From positions 538,501 to 602,500 of the forward strand of contig WAEK01000022.1 of NCBI GenBank assembly GCA_011634665.1: DNA of 64,000 nt, in the 5' to 3' direction. The DNA is from Mortierella sp. BCC40632. Its lineage: Eukaryota > Mortierellomycota > Mortierellomycetes > Mortierellales > Mortierellaceae. How positions within the stretch are numbered: the stretch's first letter is position 1; each line of letters begins with the position of its first letter. Below are positions 26,254 to 37,594 of the stretch, in pieces. The translations under genes were made by a program, and so were the position numbers. Under the pieces are notes generated by a model, which ran no database searches, had not been told where the DNA came from, and saw nothing but the letters and a program-made list of their open reading frames with translations.

Positions 26254-28278
26254 CTACACCCTGTTGGTTGTTGCCGCATTCCATGCCGCATTTCGGACCG
26301 CCTCACTTCGAACAGCAGACGATGTCACTTGGGCCTTTGCCTGGTCAAAAGTATGGCCCTGCTGGTGATAGTGCTGGTAAACCTTGCTGTAAACCCACCC
26401 ACAAAAAAAAAAAAAAAAAAAAAATTAGCCAACATGGACGCCTTTGATTTCTCGTAAAATAAAAAGTAGCTGGCTCCTCATGTTCTAGATCTTCATCTAA
26501 TCTTTCACCTTCACTTACCGATAAAAGAACAGGCTGCCAAAGGCTTGGACGAACCAAAGCGCTGTAGACAACACACAAAGAACTCCTGCAAAGATATGGT
26601 GACCATTAAAGACTTGGATCATGTTGATCAGACCAGCAGAGCCACTAAGTAAGATATCATAGAAAGAGCAATATTAGCTTCCTTTGTTGCTGTAGAGGAT
26701 TGTGACCAGATAAAAAGAGCTCCTTTGCGCCTTGTAGGCGTTGGTACATAGGACGGACGCCTGAAGACCCATCCCCTCCACATGTATTGTTTCTTTGCCG
26801 TAATCTCCAATGAACTACAAGGGTGCTGATATTTATCCAGGAAATAGACACTGCTATGCTTGCCCTTTGGCTTTCCATCGATGTTTGCCTTGGCTCTGGT
26901 TCCACAAGCATTCCTGAGAATTCCTGTTCATCGCATGTCCAGTATACGCAGCGGCGCGTGATTGGCAGAGTCCTCGTCCTATTTTTCTGACCCTTTTTTT
27001 TTTTTTTTTCAAGCAAAAAACCAGGTTGACAAAAGCAACGTACGTCGAGGGGAATCCAAGGGACATGTGGAAGGAGAAGAGGATATGGAAGCCATTGAAG
27101 ATGAAGTAGAAATCTATAAATAAAAGACGGAGGAGAAAAAAAAAAAAGTCAGTCAGTCAGTCAGTCGGTCGGTCGGGAGATAGATTGATAGAGTGAGAGG
27201 GTCAAGGGTGCAGAAACCAAAACGCAGCTTTGGGGCAACGTCCGTTCACCGCGGCCCACAGCCCCCTAGAGAGCCTGTCGCACATGTCCTGTTTGTTGTC
27301 ATGTCTTTTCTTGGCCTCTTCTCTCCACAGACGAACCCATACCAAAACGTCAACATCCATAAGCCTCAAGGCTTGTCATGTCAAGTCAAGCCAAGCCAAG
27401 CTAAGCCAAGCTAAACATGGGCCACAGTCTAAAGAACTTACAGTAGTACATAGACATCTCCTTCATGAACGCATTGTAAACAGGGCGATACCAAAGCAAG
27501 AACGAGCCAAGGGTAATGGTGAAGCAATATCCCAAGGAAACACCCATATCTGCTGCTCCGTTAGGGATGCCTGCAAAGAGCATCAGCATGCAAGCCAAGA
27601 AGTTGAGGCCCAAGGTGGCCAGCAGCGCAAGCCAGATGTTGTACAGGAATCGGACCGTTGACTGGTGCGCTTTTGGAATCTCTGCCGGAATCGACCTAGA
27701 CCAAGACAAGGATTCAGCATGTGAGTGCTACCGAAAGGCTGAGCAGCGGAAGAGAATTGCTTCCATTCTGTCCTTGGGCTGGAGAAAGAAAGAGAGAGCA
27801 TGCTCATCGAAGCTCGAGAGAGAAAGAGAGAGAGATTGGGAGAGCAAAAAGGGAATGAATGACGGCACAAGACTTACATGTAGATGAGTGGATAGAATTT
27901 TGGAAAGTTGTTCTTGCCTTGTGTGCGGACTCGCTCGGCCTCCGCCTGTGCCGCCTGCATCTCACGCTCTCTAGCAGCGAGTTCCTCCTCTCGTCGACGG
28001 AGCTCGGCGGCCTTAGCGGCCAACTTGGGATCGTCGGCACCAAGATGCGTCGTGGCAGCACCCTGGGATGGAGGCCCAGTGGTGGTGGTGGTGGTGGATG
28101 AGGATGTAGTCTGGTACTGATTGTCGCCATATTGAGTGTAGGATGTGTAGTCATGGTCGACCTCGGCCTTGCTGGTGTGGTCATTCAGGGGGACATCAGG
28201 CTGGATCTGGTTTGCGTCTGCAAAAGGATTGCTCTGGTTATACTCTGGATGCTCGAATGGGTTGTGTTGTCCGGACAT
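26254..28278 (-). CDS. Secretory carrier-associated membrane protein (SCAMP)
   Basis: Tetraspanning protein of post-Golgi and endosomal recycling vesicles. Five exons, 28278-27878, 27695-27442, 27113-27044, 26644-26519 and 26386-26254, join in phase to 327 residues. The cytosolic N-terminus carries two NPF motifs (NPFEHPE near residue 6 and NPFADAN near 17), which in SCAMPs bind EH-domain proteins. It then has a Thr/Ser linker and an amphipathic coiled coil (AKAAELRRREEELAARE). The conserved core begins NNFPKFYPLIY and runs through four membrane helices with LLWYRPVYNAFMKE between helices 2 and 3, as in the family. The C-tail is short and Ala/Gln-rich. The start is the first Met, four residues before the first NPF motif. 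Strong family match. Confidence 0.95.
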
Positions 28279-29764
28279 GGTTGATGATAGATGCTCCCTC
28301 AGGCAGGAGCGGCGTGCAAGATGAGTGGGGAGGGTAGGATGGTCAGCAAGAGGAATAAAAAGGGTGAGGGGGGGTAGTAGGATGGCCAGGGATACAGAGG
28401 CCGAGAACAGCTGGGATGAACACGAATGCAGTGATGTTATGTCTTGCAGACTGAAAGAGTGAGTGAGGAAGAGAGAAAACACTAGACTGGACTAAGCAGG
28501 CAAGTAGACTGGCAAGCAACGAGTCGAGTCGATCAATCAAAAATCAATCAATCCCAGGGGAGAAAGGGGCGAATGAAGATGAACAGAAAGGCAAGAGTTG
28601 TGGGATGTGTTGTCTAGTCTCTCTTGTCCTTGTCTGGGCACTGCCCCCGGCTCGATGTCCACTTCGCCCCTCCCCCTCCCCCTCCTCTTCTTCTTCTTCA
28701 TCACCCCCGCCCCCCTGCAGCCACGTACGACGCGCACAGCCTGCTCTTACGTACACTATCCTTTCTGCCAGATCCCTTCCCCCCACGACGCGTCCTGATG
28801 GCCAAATTTGCCCCTGCACCGTCGCCACCAATCCACAAACCAGTCCTGCATTCCGCTTCCCTGCGTCTCTGAGCATGTCGTCGTCCTATGCAGGAGCAAG
28901 AGCAAGATCAAGACCAAGAGTAAGAGTAAGAGTAAGAGCAAGAGCAAGAGCAAGAGCAAGAGTAGGAGTAGGAGTAGGAGTGGAAGTAGGAGTAGGAGTG
29001 GTTCCCAGTTCCGCTTCTTACCCGGGAGAGCTACCTAGTCCAGGGCGCAGACTTGTATTCCACTCTGGCCCTTATCCTGCTCTCTTATAGTCTTTTGTAG
29101 GTTGTCTCAGGATGGGCTCGACAGCGACCCGAGATGGGAACTGCACTACTTGTCAATTCATCCTTGTTACTGGCCAGTACACACGACTTTAATACCAATG
29201 TCAATGGTTAACTACCAAAATGATATCCCGGATCCTCTTCGATCCGTTCCCGTTTCAGCCGGTGCCGGGACGGAACTAGGCTGCCGTCTCCACTCTTGCC
29301 TCAGATCACTTGTCCGCTGGGACAGGTTGATCAAGACTTGTCGCAGGCTGTGGCAAAGAAAGAGTGAGTGAAGGTTGAAAAGAGCGGGTGAATAATGCCA
29401 ACATCTTCTCGTTGTTTACTCTGTTCCCTTCTCGTTCCTCTCATATTGACCACGACAAAGCTACTGCAGACAGAAGCCTTCACCTGTGGGAAACACCGGA
29501 TAAGGAGCAGCAGCCTGCACGCTCAAGTCAAAGTAAAAAAAAAGGTCGTGGCTCAGGCAGAATGTGCCGTGCAATGCAGTTTTTTGATCTCTTTTTTGCC
29601 TTCCTACTAACAACACCATCGACAACCTCGCCGCTCTCTGCCCCATCTTTCAACGACACTCACCGGCCAGACGGATTCTTGCCAACAAAGGCGACACTCC
29701 CTCCTCTTGTGCACCCAGCTCTTCACACACTTTACAAAGACACACTCCGAGGCCCTATCAATCC
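28279..29764. other. Divergent intergenic region, SCAMP / WSC gene
   Basis: 1.49 kb between divergent start codons. It contains a CT-rich stretch near 28665-28720 and a hexamer repeat block (28891-29000). No conserved protein was seen; the open frames through the repeat are Arg/Ser/Lys strings dictated by the hexamer. Confidence 0.55.
28891..29000. repeat. Degenerate AGAGCA/AGAGTA hexamer tandem repeat
   Basis: About 17 units of a six-base motif drifting from GAGCAA through GAGTAA to GAGTAG, on the plus strand, midway between the two divergent promoters. Confidence 0.9.
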
Positions 29765-32585
29765 ATGGGCTATTCACACCGCCTCGCCCCAGGCGCTTTG
29801 TTGCGGCGACACTCTCCCGCGCATCTCCTTCTCCTCCTCTCAGTTCTCTCTTCACTTCGACTGACGCCATTATTTGTACATGGCCAGATTGCATTGGGCT
29901 GCTTCCAGTCTTCAGCTCTCCAGACAACAAAGTCGTTCCAGGACATCTTCATGTCCCAGGGCGCTTGCACTAATTACTGCAAGACTAATGGCGCCAACTA
30001 TGCTATCACAACAGAAGGCTCGACTTGTCACTGCTCGAACCAATCTCCACCCGATTCAGGCAAGGTTGAGGATGCCAAGTGCGACAAACCCTGTATGGGG
30101 TACCCGTTTGAGATGTGTGGAGGAGCAACTGGGCAGGGTCTTGCGACAGTGCTCCTCATAGGAAGCAGTAACAATGGAAATGGTGTAGGAAATGCCGGTA
30201 ATACTGGTAATACTGGCGCACCTTCCTTACCTGATACTCCTTCACGAGAATCTGGATCAAGTGAGGGCAAGAATGTCAAGCCTGGAGAAGGTAAAGAGGC
30301 CAGCAGAGACGCAAAAGTGGGGGGCAAGGGAGATACGCAAAGAAAAGACGCGAGCGAGCAACAGCCGGGTATGTTCTTTGATGACTTGTAACTCTACCTG
30401 GTCCTCCCTTCCCTTCTCTTTTGCCGCGCCATGACAATTGCATCGGCCATCATGATTTCCGTGCACCTATCATCTCTCTTATGTTCCGCCCTCCTTCCCT
30501 TGTTTTCTCCCCTGTCCTTTCCATCTCTCCTTCTCAACAATTGGTGTTGACAGTACAGATGCTAATACCTTCAAAGACGTTGCCATTGTTGCTACTTCTA
30601 CCACCCTCCCACCTTCCCCAATCGCTGTTGTAACTACTGTCACTACAACCGCTACTACTACCGCTACTACTACCGCTACCTCTGCACCGTCTATCATTAA
30701 CTTGCCACCTCCCACTACCCTCATCATACCCACCTCAATCCTCTCCCCTTCCCTGACCCCTGCTTCTACGGATACTGTCGCCACCAAAGGCTCAACCGTT
30801 ACACCCACGGTAGATGGTAATAAGGATGCCAACGGCAACAACGGTGCCAGTCCTAGCAGCACCAGCGGTAGTAATCACTCGGACAGTGAGGATGGCCACG
30901 GCGGTGATAAGAAGGAAAGTGGTGGTAATCATCCTGCAGAAGGTAGTTTGTCGTAGGAAGGGGGTTGGTTGGGGTATGACGGCTCCGGATCCGTGCGAGG
31001 TTACAGGTTCCTGTGGTATCCAAAAGTCTATCATACTCATTGATTTTAGCACGACTTAGCCTAACGTTTCCGTGATGCCTCTCTCTTAATCTGTCTAGGC
31101 TCAAGTACATCAACAGCTGGAGATACCGGTGCAAGCCCAGGAGCCATCGTCGCAGGGGTGATGGCAGTTTTTGCTCTAGGTATTCTCTTTTTTGTTGCCA
31201 TTGCCTTCAACCGACGCCGACGCCAACGACTGGCACAAGCCGCGTGGACCGAGAACATGCTCCTGCCTTCGTCCCTAATCCACTCGTCCGCGAACGATGA
31301 CGATCTGGATGCACTCGACTATAAGCGATCCACACCGCACTACTCTTGTACATCCGGACAACAGACGTTAGCCTCAAGTTCAGGCGGAACGGGACAATCA
31401 ATGATCGCGACAGCGATGGAAAGCGAGAGTGGCCGGACCTCTATTGATCAGGCTGGTATTGGTGTTAACCCTTCGCTGCCCATCAAGTCAGGTCGGAACT
31501 CCATTCCGACGGTTGTAGCATCAGCAGTAGTCAGCACTGGAACCGGGCCAAACATGGCGAACAATCCGTGTGCGGTGCCCACGCCTCTGAGCCATTTGCA
31601 CTTCCCCCCTCCACCACTTCACCCTCGTCAGGGCGGTGCAACGCACCATGTTCACCAGCCCAGTTTTCCTCCACCACTGGCCTTGGCCACACCCATTTAT
31701 GGAGGCATCCGTGGGGCAAGTGCCGCGAACAATGGTACACCATTCCCTCCATCGTTTGCAGCCCCACTACCACCCCATTTGGTTCACCGTCAGCATCATC
31801 CTCCGCCCCCAAATCATCACCCACACCTTCCTCACCTTCCTCAAACACTTCCTCCTCCACACACTCATTCCCATCCACATGCTCATGGCCCTCATGGCCC
31901 TCTACCCGCTGCACCCTCGCTCCCACCACATGTCTCGTCTTCACATAATTCTTATCATCCCCCACCTCAGCACCACCGTCACCCATCACAAGGTCCAATG
32001 TTCAAGAGCCCAATGTTACCCCCGTCGCCGCCTCCCACCTTTAGCCGTGGTCCTCAATCGATCTTGCCACCACGGGCTAGTGACGAAGAGATGCGTGAGT
32101 GCGATTACGAATGCCGAAGGGAGTACGAGTACGGGTCTGTTCCAGACAATCAAGGCCAAGGATACGGACATGATTATGGACATGAGTACGGACAAGAGTA
32201 TGGACAAGGATACGGCCCAGCAAGATATGAGCATGAAAATGACGTATACCCATTGACACACCGGGGATCTCTATCCATGCGACCCCACTCGCTACAGCCC
32301 CAACAGCAGCAGGGCCAACTCGGCCGTCAAGAATCGATCGCTCATCGAGACTCGGTCCAGTCTACGATGAGTGACCCATCTAGCGTAGCTGCAATGACTA
32401 TTGGTACTTCAGGGGTTGCATTAGCTGCTATACCAGTGACCACAACCATGTCTTCTTCGACAGTGACTTCACCCCCGCCCCCACCTCCTCGTCGTCCTTC
32501 CCGCCCATCCGCTCGACCTTCAGGGCCTCTACCTCCTCGTCCACCTTTGCTAAAGGATGTTAGTACAAAAACAGCAGAAACTTGA
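29765..32585 (+). CDS. WSC-domain cell-wall sensor-like membrane protein
   Basis: Type I membrane protein with the layout of fungal wall-integrity sensors. Exons 29765-30368, 30559-30942 and 31099-32585 join in phase to 824 residues. A hydrophobic signal peptide spans about residues 20-40. The WSC carbohydrate-binding domain follows, with eight cysteines between GCFQSS and MCGG. A Ser/Thr- and Gly/Asn-rich, probably O-glycosylated stalk follows. One transmembrane helix (GAIVAGVMAVFALGILFFVA, about 31140-31200) ends in RRRRQR. The cytoplasmic tail is about 455 residues, much longer than in yeast Wsc proteins. It is rich in His/Pro, with Tyr-Gly repeats and a C-terminal polyproline block PPPPPPRRPSRPS. 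An AATAAA lies about 45 nt after the stop (near 32631). Sensor function is inferred from layout. Confidence 0.88.
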
Positions 32586-35142
32586 AACAGCCCTGTAGAG
32601 CCACTGGTTTTGTAGGAGTAGGTCTCCGCAATAAATTTTTAAAAAAAACAAAGCCTGAGGCAAGAACGCACACGCACTTTCTTTTTTCGAAGAAGGATGA
32701 ACAAGTCTCAACAGTCGACGATAGAGTAATGGCTCCTTATTTCCCGGTGACCGGTAAGGTCTTTGTTATGATGGGCGGAGAGAATGCTCTTTGGTTCCCG
32801 CGCCACTCCCTACCTCCTTTGCTTTTCATGCTTATTTGATATAGGACGCGTGAGAGTGAACAGAGTCGATTTACCCCGCAACCCTAGATATGGTTTGAAT
32901 TATGCCGGGCGAGAAGGCGACCACGGCTTGGGCTCCATTGCCCCCCCCCCCTTACCTCTCCCCCTGCTTAATGACAAAGGTTGGGATTGACACCTTCCGG
33001 TCACTGCAACTACACACAAACAAACCGTCCTTGGTGGTTCGGCCGTATTGTTGTTGTCCTGTTCTATTCTATCCTTGTCCTGTCTCGTGCTAGCATCAAC
33101 AACAAACGGGAGGCTGCGAACAAAGTGCGAGCAACGGTCTCCGTCCCTCGGTCCTCATTGGTACGATTGTTCGCAACACTCGCCCACATGCACAAGGGCG
33201 TAGTACACACAGACACAGACACACACAACACACGCCTACCGGCCTGGGGAACGCTCAACATTTGAGGGCCCTGAGGATGGACGCCAATGCAGGGAACCGC
33301 ATTCGCCGTATTGGTGCCCTCTGCGGCGAAATGTGGGACTTTCTCTTGCTTGTTGTTCCCCCTCCACCTCAATGGACGCCCTATTCTCCCCCACTTCTTT
33401 TTTAACCTCCTGTATTGAGAGAGCAGAGTAAAAAAAAAAAAAAAAGTCCCACACCGGTCTCCTTCCCACACGCCTTTCCCACTCACTCTTCGACCCTGGT
33501 TCTACGCCTTGTCATTTGCTCCTTACATGGAGAGGAGCAAGAAAAAAGAAAAGAAAGAAAAAAAAATTAGTCGTCATCGTTCCTTTGCTCCACACACACA
33601 AGTGCCAAGTCGCGCATAAAGAAGCCTCTCTCGTCATCCACCTGACCAGTAAGAGACCGCACGGCTGCCTCGTCCCGAGAGCCAGTGAATCGTGATGAAT
33701 AGGCGCAGGAGAGGAATAGGAAAAAAAAAAAAAAAAAAAAACCTGTACGTAGGAAGGTATATGCTGTGCGGAGGGAAAGAGTTGCAACGACCATTCACCA
33801 GGGGAGGGAGGAGCTGCAGGTGTGTTGACCCAGTGGATCTTGTGTATTTGTTGCCCGACTTATGAAATCCAGAAGCGGGAAAGGAAAGAGTCGATTAGAG
33901 TTGATGACCGTATCGGGTTCATGCAAAAAGGAGGGGAGAGAGCATTGCTAAGCTCCGGCTGCAAGAATCTAGGATAGAATGGATGGGGAAAGGACGAAGA
34001 CCAAAGGGGTAGTGAAAAAAAAAAAAAAAAAAAAAAAAAAGTGATGATTGCTGAGTGTGAATGAGAGTCTGACGAGGTATAGTGAAGCAACATCGGACAA
34101 ATGGAGGGAGTGGCCAACATGACTAGGGCGTTGTTAGGACTCTGGTCGATAGACACAAATATCTGGACACTGGACAAGTCGCGGTCCGTCATGCAATGAG
34201 CTGAACTGAGAGACTCTTAGTGTCCCTGCGTAACTCGATCCGACTCTCTCCTACCCTCCCTCAATGCCTCTCCCGCCGTCGAAGAGAAAAGGGATCCAGC
34301 AGCAGTAGCAATGCTAGACCATAGACCATTTTTCTGTCCTCTGGATATCGTGCATGGCGTGCATGCGCATTGGCGTCTGCTCGACTGTCTGCATCTGTCT
34401 CGTTGGGTGCGATTCCATCTTGGACCCACTTGGACCTATTTTTATGGGCACTTCTGAAGCCGAAGCAGCATTCTGGTATAAATACCACGAAGCACAGACG
34501 AAGCGCCTGTTAGTCCTGATTACCCATCCGCCTGTTGGACACTAACCCTTGTTCTTCCCCGTCCTTGGGACTTGCCTTTCTTTTTGACCCTTGGTCTTCT
34601 TGATCCTCACAGTTTCTGGCTTGACTTGACCCTATTCTTGCCCTGGCCTGGTTGACCTATTAGATTCCCACCAGACCCACCCACACCACCCTGTCTTTTA
34701 CTGACCAAGCCTTGACAGTTGCCTCTTTCGATATCCCGCGTCCGCAGCGGCCAAACCAGACCACATTAACAAAGACAGACACACAGACACGGTCCTTTTT
34801 CTTTTTTTCTTTTTTTCCCTCTTTATCTTTCTTCTCTTTCTCTTCTTTCTTTCTTTTGCTCTTTCTCTTCACTGCCGCTATCCTCCCAAACCCACATCGC
34901 CATTGCCTCGGCTGCCTTTCCCTTTTCCGCCTCGATCCTCGCTCATCTCTCCGTACCTCTTCTATAGCCAAACCACCTAAAAAGTGCCCACCTGTTTGGC
35001 CCCCATCGATCCCACAGCCTCTTCATCGACCTTGTCTTCCTCCTGTTTTCACACACACGCACACACACGCACACATACATATATTATTCTTTTCACCAGA
35101 CCTCCTTCTCCTCTCCTTCAGCTCTTGTCACTCTCAGACGAC
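32586..35142. other. Intergenic region upstream of the endosulfine gene
   Basis: 2.6 kb with no recognised gene. It contains A tracts at about 33430-33445, 33721-33741 and 34015-34040. A long CT-rich tract (about 34795-34900) and an (AC)n run (35050-35075) end close to the endosulfine ATG, a leader pattern shared with other plus-strand genes here. Confidence 0.5.
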
Positions 35143-35935
35143 ATGCAGAGCCAACAAGATCAGCACCTTGGAGACAGCAGCAACGGCGCTGATGTGATCA
35201 TGGCCGAACAAGAGGCAAAACTCCAGAACAAGTACGGCAATCTTCCAATTTTCGCAAAGTCGCTTCTCGGCGGACACCAGGTACGTTTTCCTTTTCCTCT
35301 TTTCTTTTTTCTTTTTCATTAGCCCCTATGCGCCTCGCCGTAATCCAAGGAGTGTTGTGTGCCCATACACAAGAGTGGCACACATACACAAAAAGCTCAG
35401 TGCATCCCCTCGTCTTTTTTTTTTTTTTTCATTCCTCCACTCACTTTTGCCCAGAACCAAGGCTCTCCCCTAGTCTGTTTGTGCATGGTGTAGTGTTACA
35501 TTCAGCCAAAGGACGAGGGGGGGGAAGAGCTCAACGCTGAATAGAACAAGAGGGAGACCAGACGAGACTTGAAAGGGAGGGAGAGGAGGGGAGGGGAATG
35601 AAGACCGTTGTAATTGAGGCTCAACTTACTTATGAACGCTCTTTTTTTTTCCCTTGACAACTGTTTGCCCCTCTGCTCTCCTGTCTCTCCCTGCCACCTC
35701 TTCTTGCCACCGAATCTCTTGTCTGTGAAAATAGCGAAAGTACTTTGATTCGGGTGACTATGCACTGAATCAAGCGGGGAAGCAAGTGACGGTTGGATCT
35801 GGTCATCCTCAACCTCAGGACATCCCTCATTCCATCCCAGTCGATCCTGTATATGGATCCATCCCCGCACGCCGTGGCTCTCTTGCCAACACGGTCCTCC
35901 AGCCCAATAACGGCGCCGAGCAACATGCTCTCTGA
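35143..35935 (+). CDS. Endosulfine / Igo1-type PP2A inhibitor
   Basis: Small regulator of the ENSA/ARPP-19/Igo family. When the serine of the FDSGDY motif is phosphorylated by Greatwall/Rim15-type kinases, these proteins inhibit PP2A-B55 and link nutrient state to the cell cycle and quiescence. Two exons, 35143-35280 and 35735-35935, join in phase to 112 residues. The hallmark RKYFDSGDYAL begins exactly at exon 2, so the intron sits just before the phosphosite. The upstream LQNKYGNLP matches the family's conserved helix. The C-tail is variable. The first Met after the long CT-rich leader is taken as start. The motif is exact and the length is typical. Confidence 0.94.
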
Positions 35936-37550
35936 CAAGATCAACTGACCAACACCGAAGGGAGGAGCGAGTCAGTGATGAAAGAGTGAGCCAGTTGGCA
36001 TAGGAAGGAGTGGTGTGTGAAGGGAGTGGAAAGTGAGAGGGAAAGGAGATAGGAGGAGAGAAAGAGAAGACCGTTTCGAGGGCGTGAGCTCCTTCCAGTA
36101 CGCACACGCCCACCGCACTTTTACTCAAGTCTTTCCGCATCGGCTCACACTCTTTCTCAGCACCAACAGCTTAGGTCAGCCTCGCCGCGATCCTCCCCTT
36201 CAAGACCCAGACCTCCCTGACTAAGGTGTGGGTGGACGGTAGCGCAACAAGGAGAAAGGGAAGCAGCATACTCTCCGGGTTCTACCTTTTGGGTCAGATC
36301 CTTATTAGCACAGCTTCCTTCCTCACTCCCTCACTCTTCCCCTCTTTCCTTTTTGCACACGAGAGACAAGGACAAAAGAGACCACACTGGCTGTGCCTCT
36401 GTTTTTACCCACTAATGAATTTTATCCGCAAGTGGTCCCCCTCCTTCCTCCGTCCAGAACACAAGCAGTCGCAACCGGTGTGCGTGAGCTTATATTGCAA
36501 CCCTATCAAAAGAAAGAAAGAAAAAAAAATAACATCCGACCTTAGGATCTTTAATCCTTTTCCACACCCCTCTCATATTCGTCTTCCTTTTATCTCTTCG
36601 ACTTTCAACCTTTAGTCTTCTGAAAGAACAACCATCAAAAAAGAGGGTCTAGATAGAATAGGTAGCAGGGCTTTCTTTTTGACAAAAGGTAGACTATTGA
36701 CAGAATTGGAGTTCTGAGGGGTATTTTGTTAAAGAAAAAAAAAAAATGAAATTCTCAGACGAACACGAGACAGCCTTTTTTTTTTTTGTTTTTCCTTTCC
36801 TTTCAAAAATCTTCTCGCATTCTCCACTCTCCCACGCCCGTACATTCCGACAGCCTGCGAATGGAAGCCAGACTTTTCCTTGGTCTTTTTTAACTCTCAT
36901 CAGACCTGGTCTCCAGAGCGTTTCATTTTTTTTTTCTGGGGCAAGGTTGCTATCGGATCTTCTTTCATCATCGGCGATGGCCCACAATAGCATTATCCAT
37001 TTTCCTCCCTCCCCCCCCCTTCTTCCTTTTAATCCTTCCAAAGTCACCACTGTTCGATTCAAACAATGAGATTCTCATCAATGTCCATTGTAGAGCCTCC
37101 TAGCCTGTAATGGATAGTGTTTTGATTCATTGTTTACCCCCCCTTTCTTACATTGTTATTGGTTTCGATGTCCTCCCCAACCCACTCCACCTCTCCCTCT
37201 CTCTTCTGACGTTTCGGTTAGGGTCTTAGAGCACGTAGAAAGTATGAAAAGGAACACCTTTTTAGGTTCGGAGTGGGTAGTCGTCCTTTTTTTATTTATT
37301 TATTTATTTATTTTTTTTTTAAAAAAAGAAAAAATAAAAATGCTTCCAGCTTCAAGTTGACCACCATTGCTCCTCCCATCCCCCTTCACTCCCCCCCCCC
37401 CAGTTTATTTTTGTAGCTGCCATTCTGCTCAGAATCCATGGTAGTGGGATTATACAAATTCATCCGAGATTCTCTGTTGCTGGATAGATTCGTCATTTCA
37501 GTAGGGTTCGTATTCTGGCCAACCAACTCTCAAATACCGTTCAAATCCTT

Positions 37551-37594
<44 letters not shown>

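Noticed and set aside
28891..29000. Possible CRISPR-like array
   Set aside because: Units are six bases with no spacers; it is a simple tandem repeat in a eukaryotic genome.
28808..29038. A frame with Lys-Ser/Arg-Ser repeats resembling an SR protein tail
   Set aside because: It is a direct product of the AGAGCA/AGAGTA hexamer repeat, without an RNA-binding domain or gene structure.
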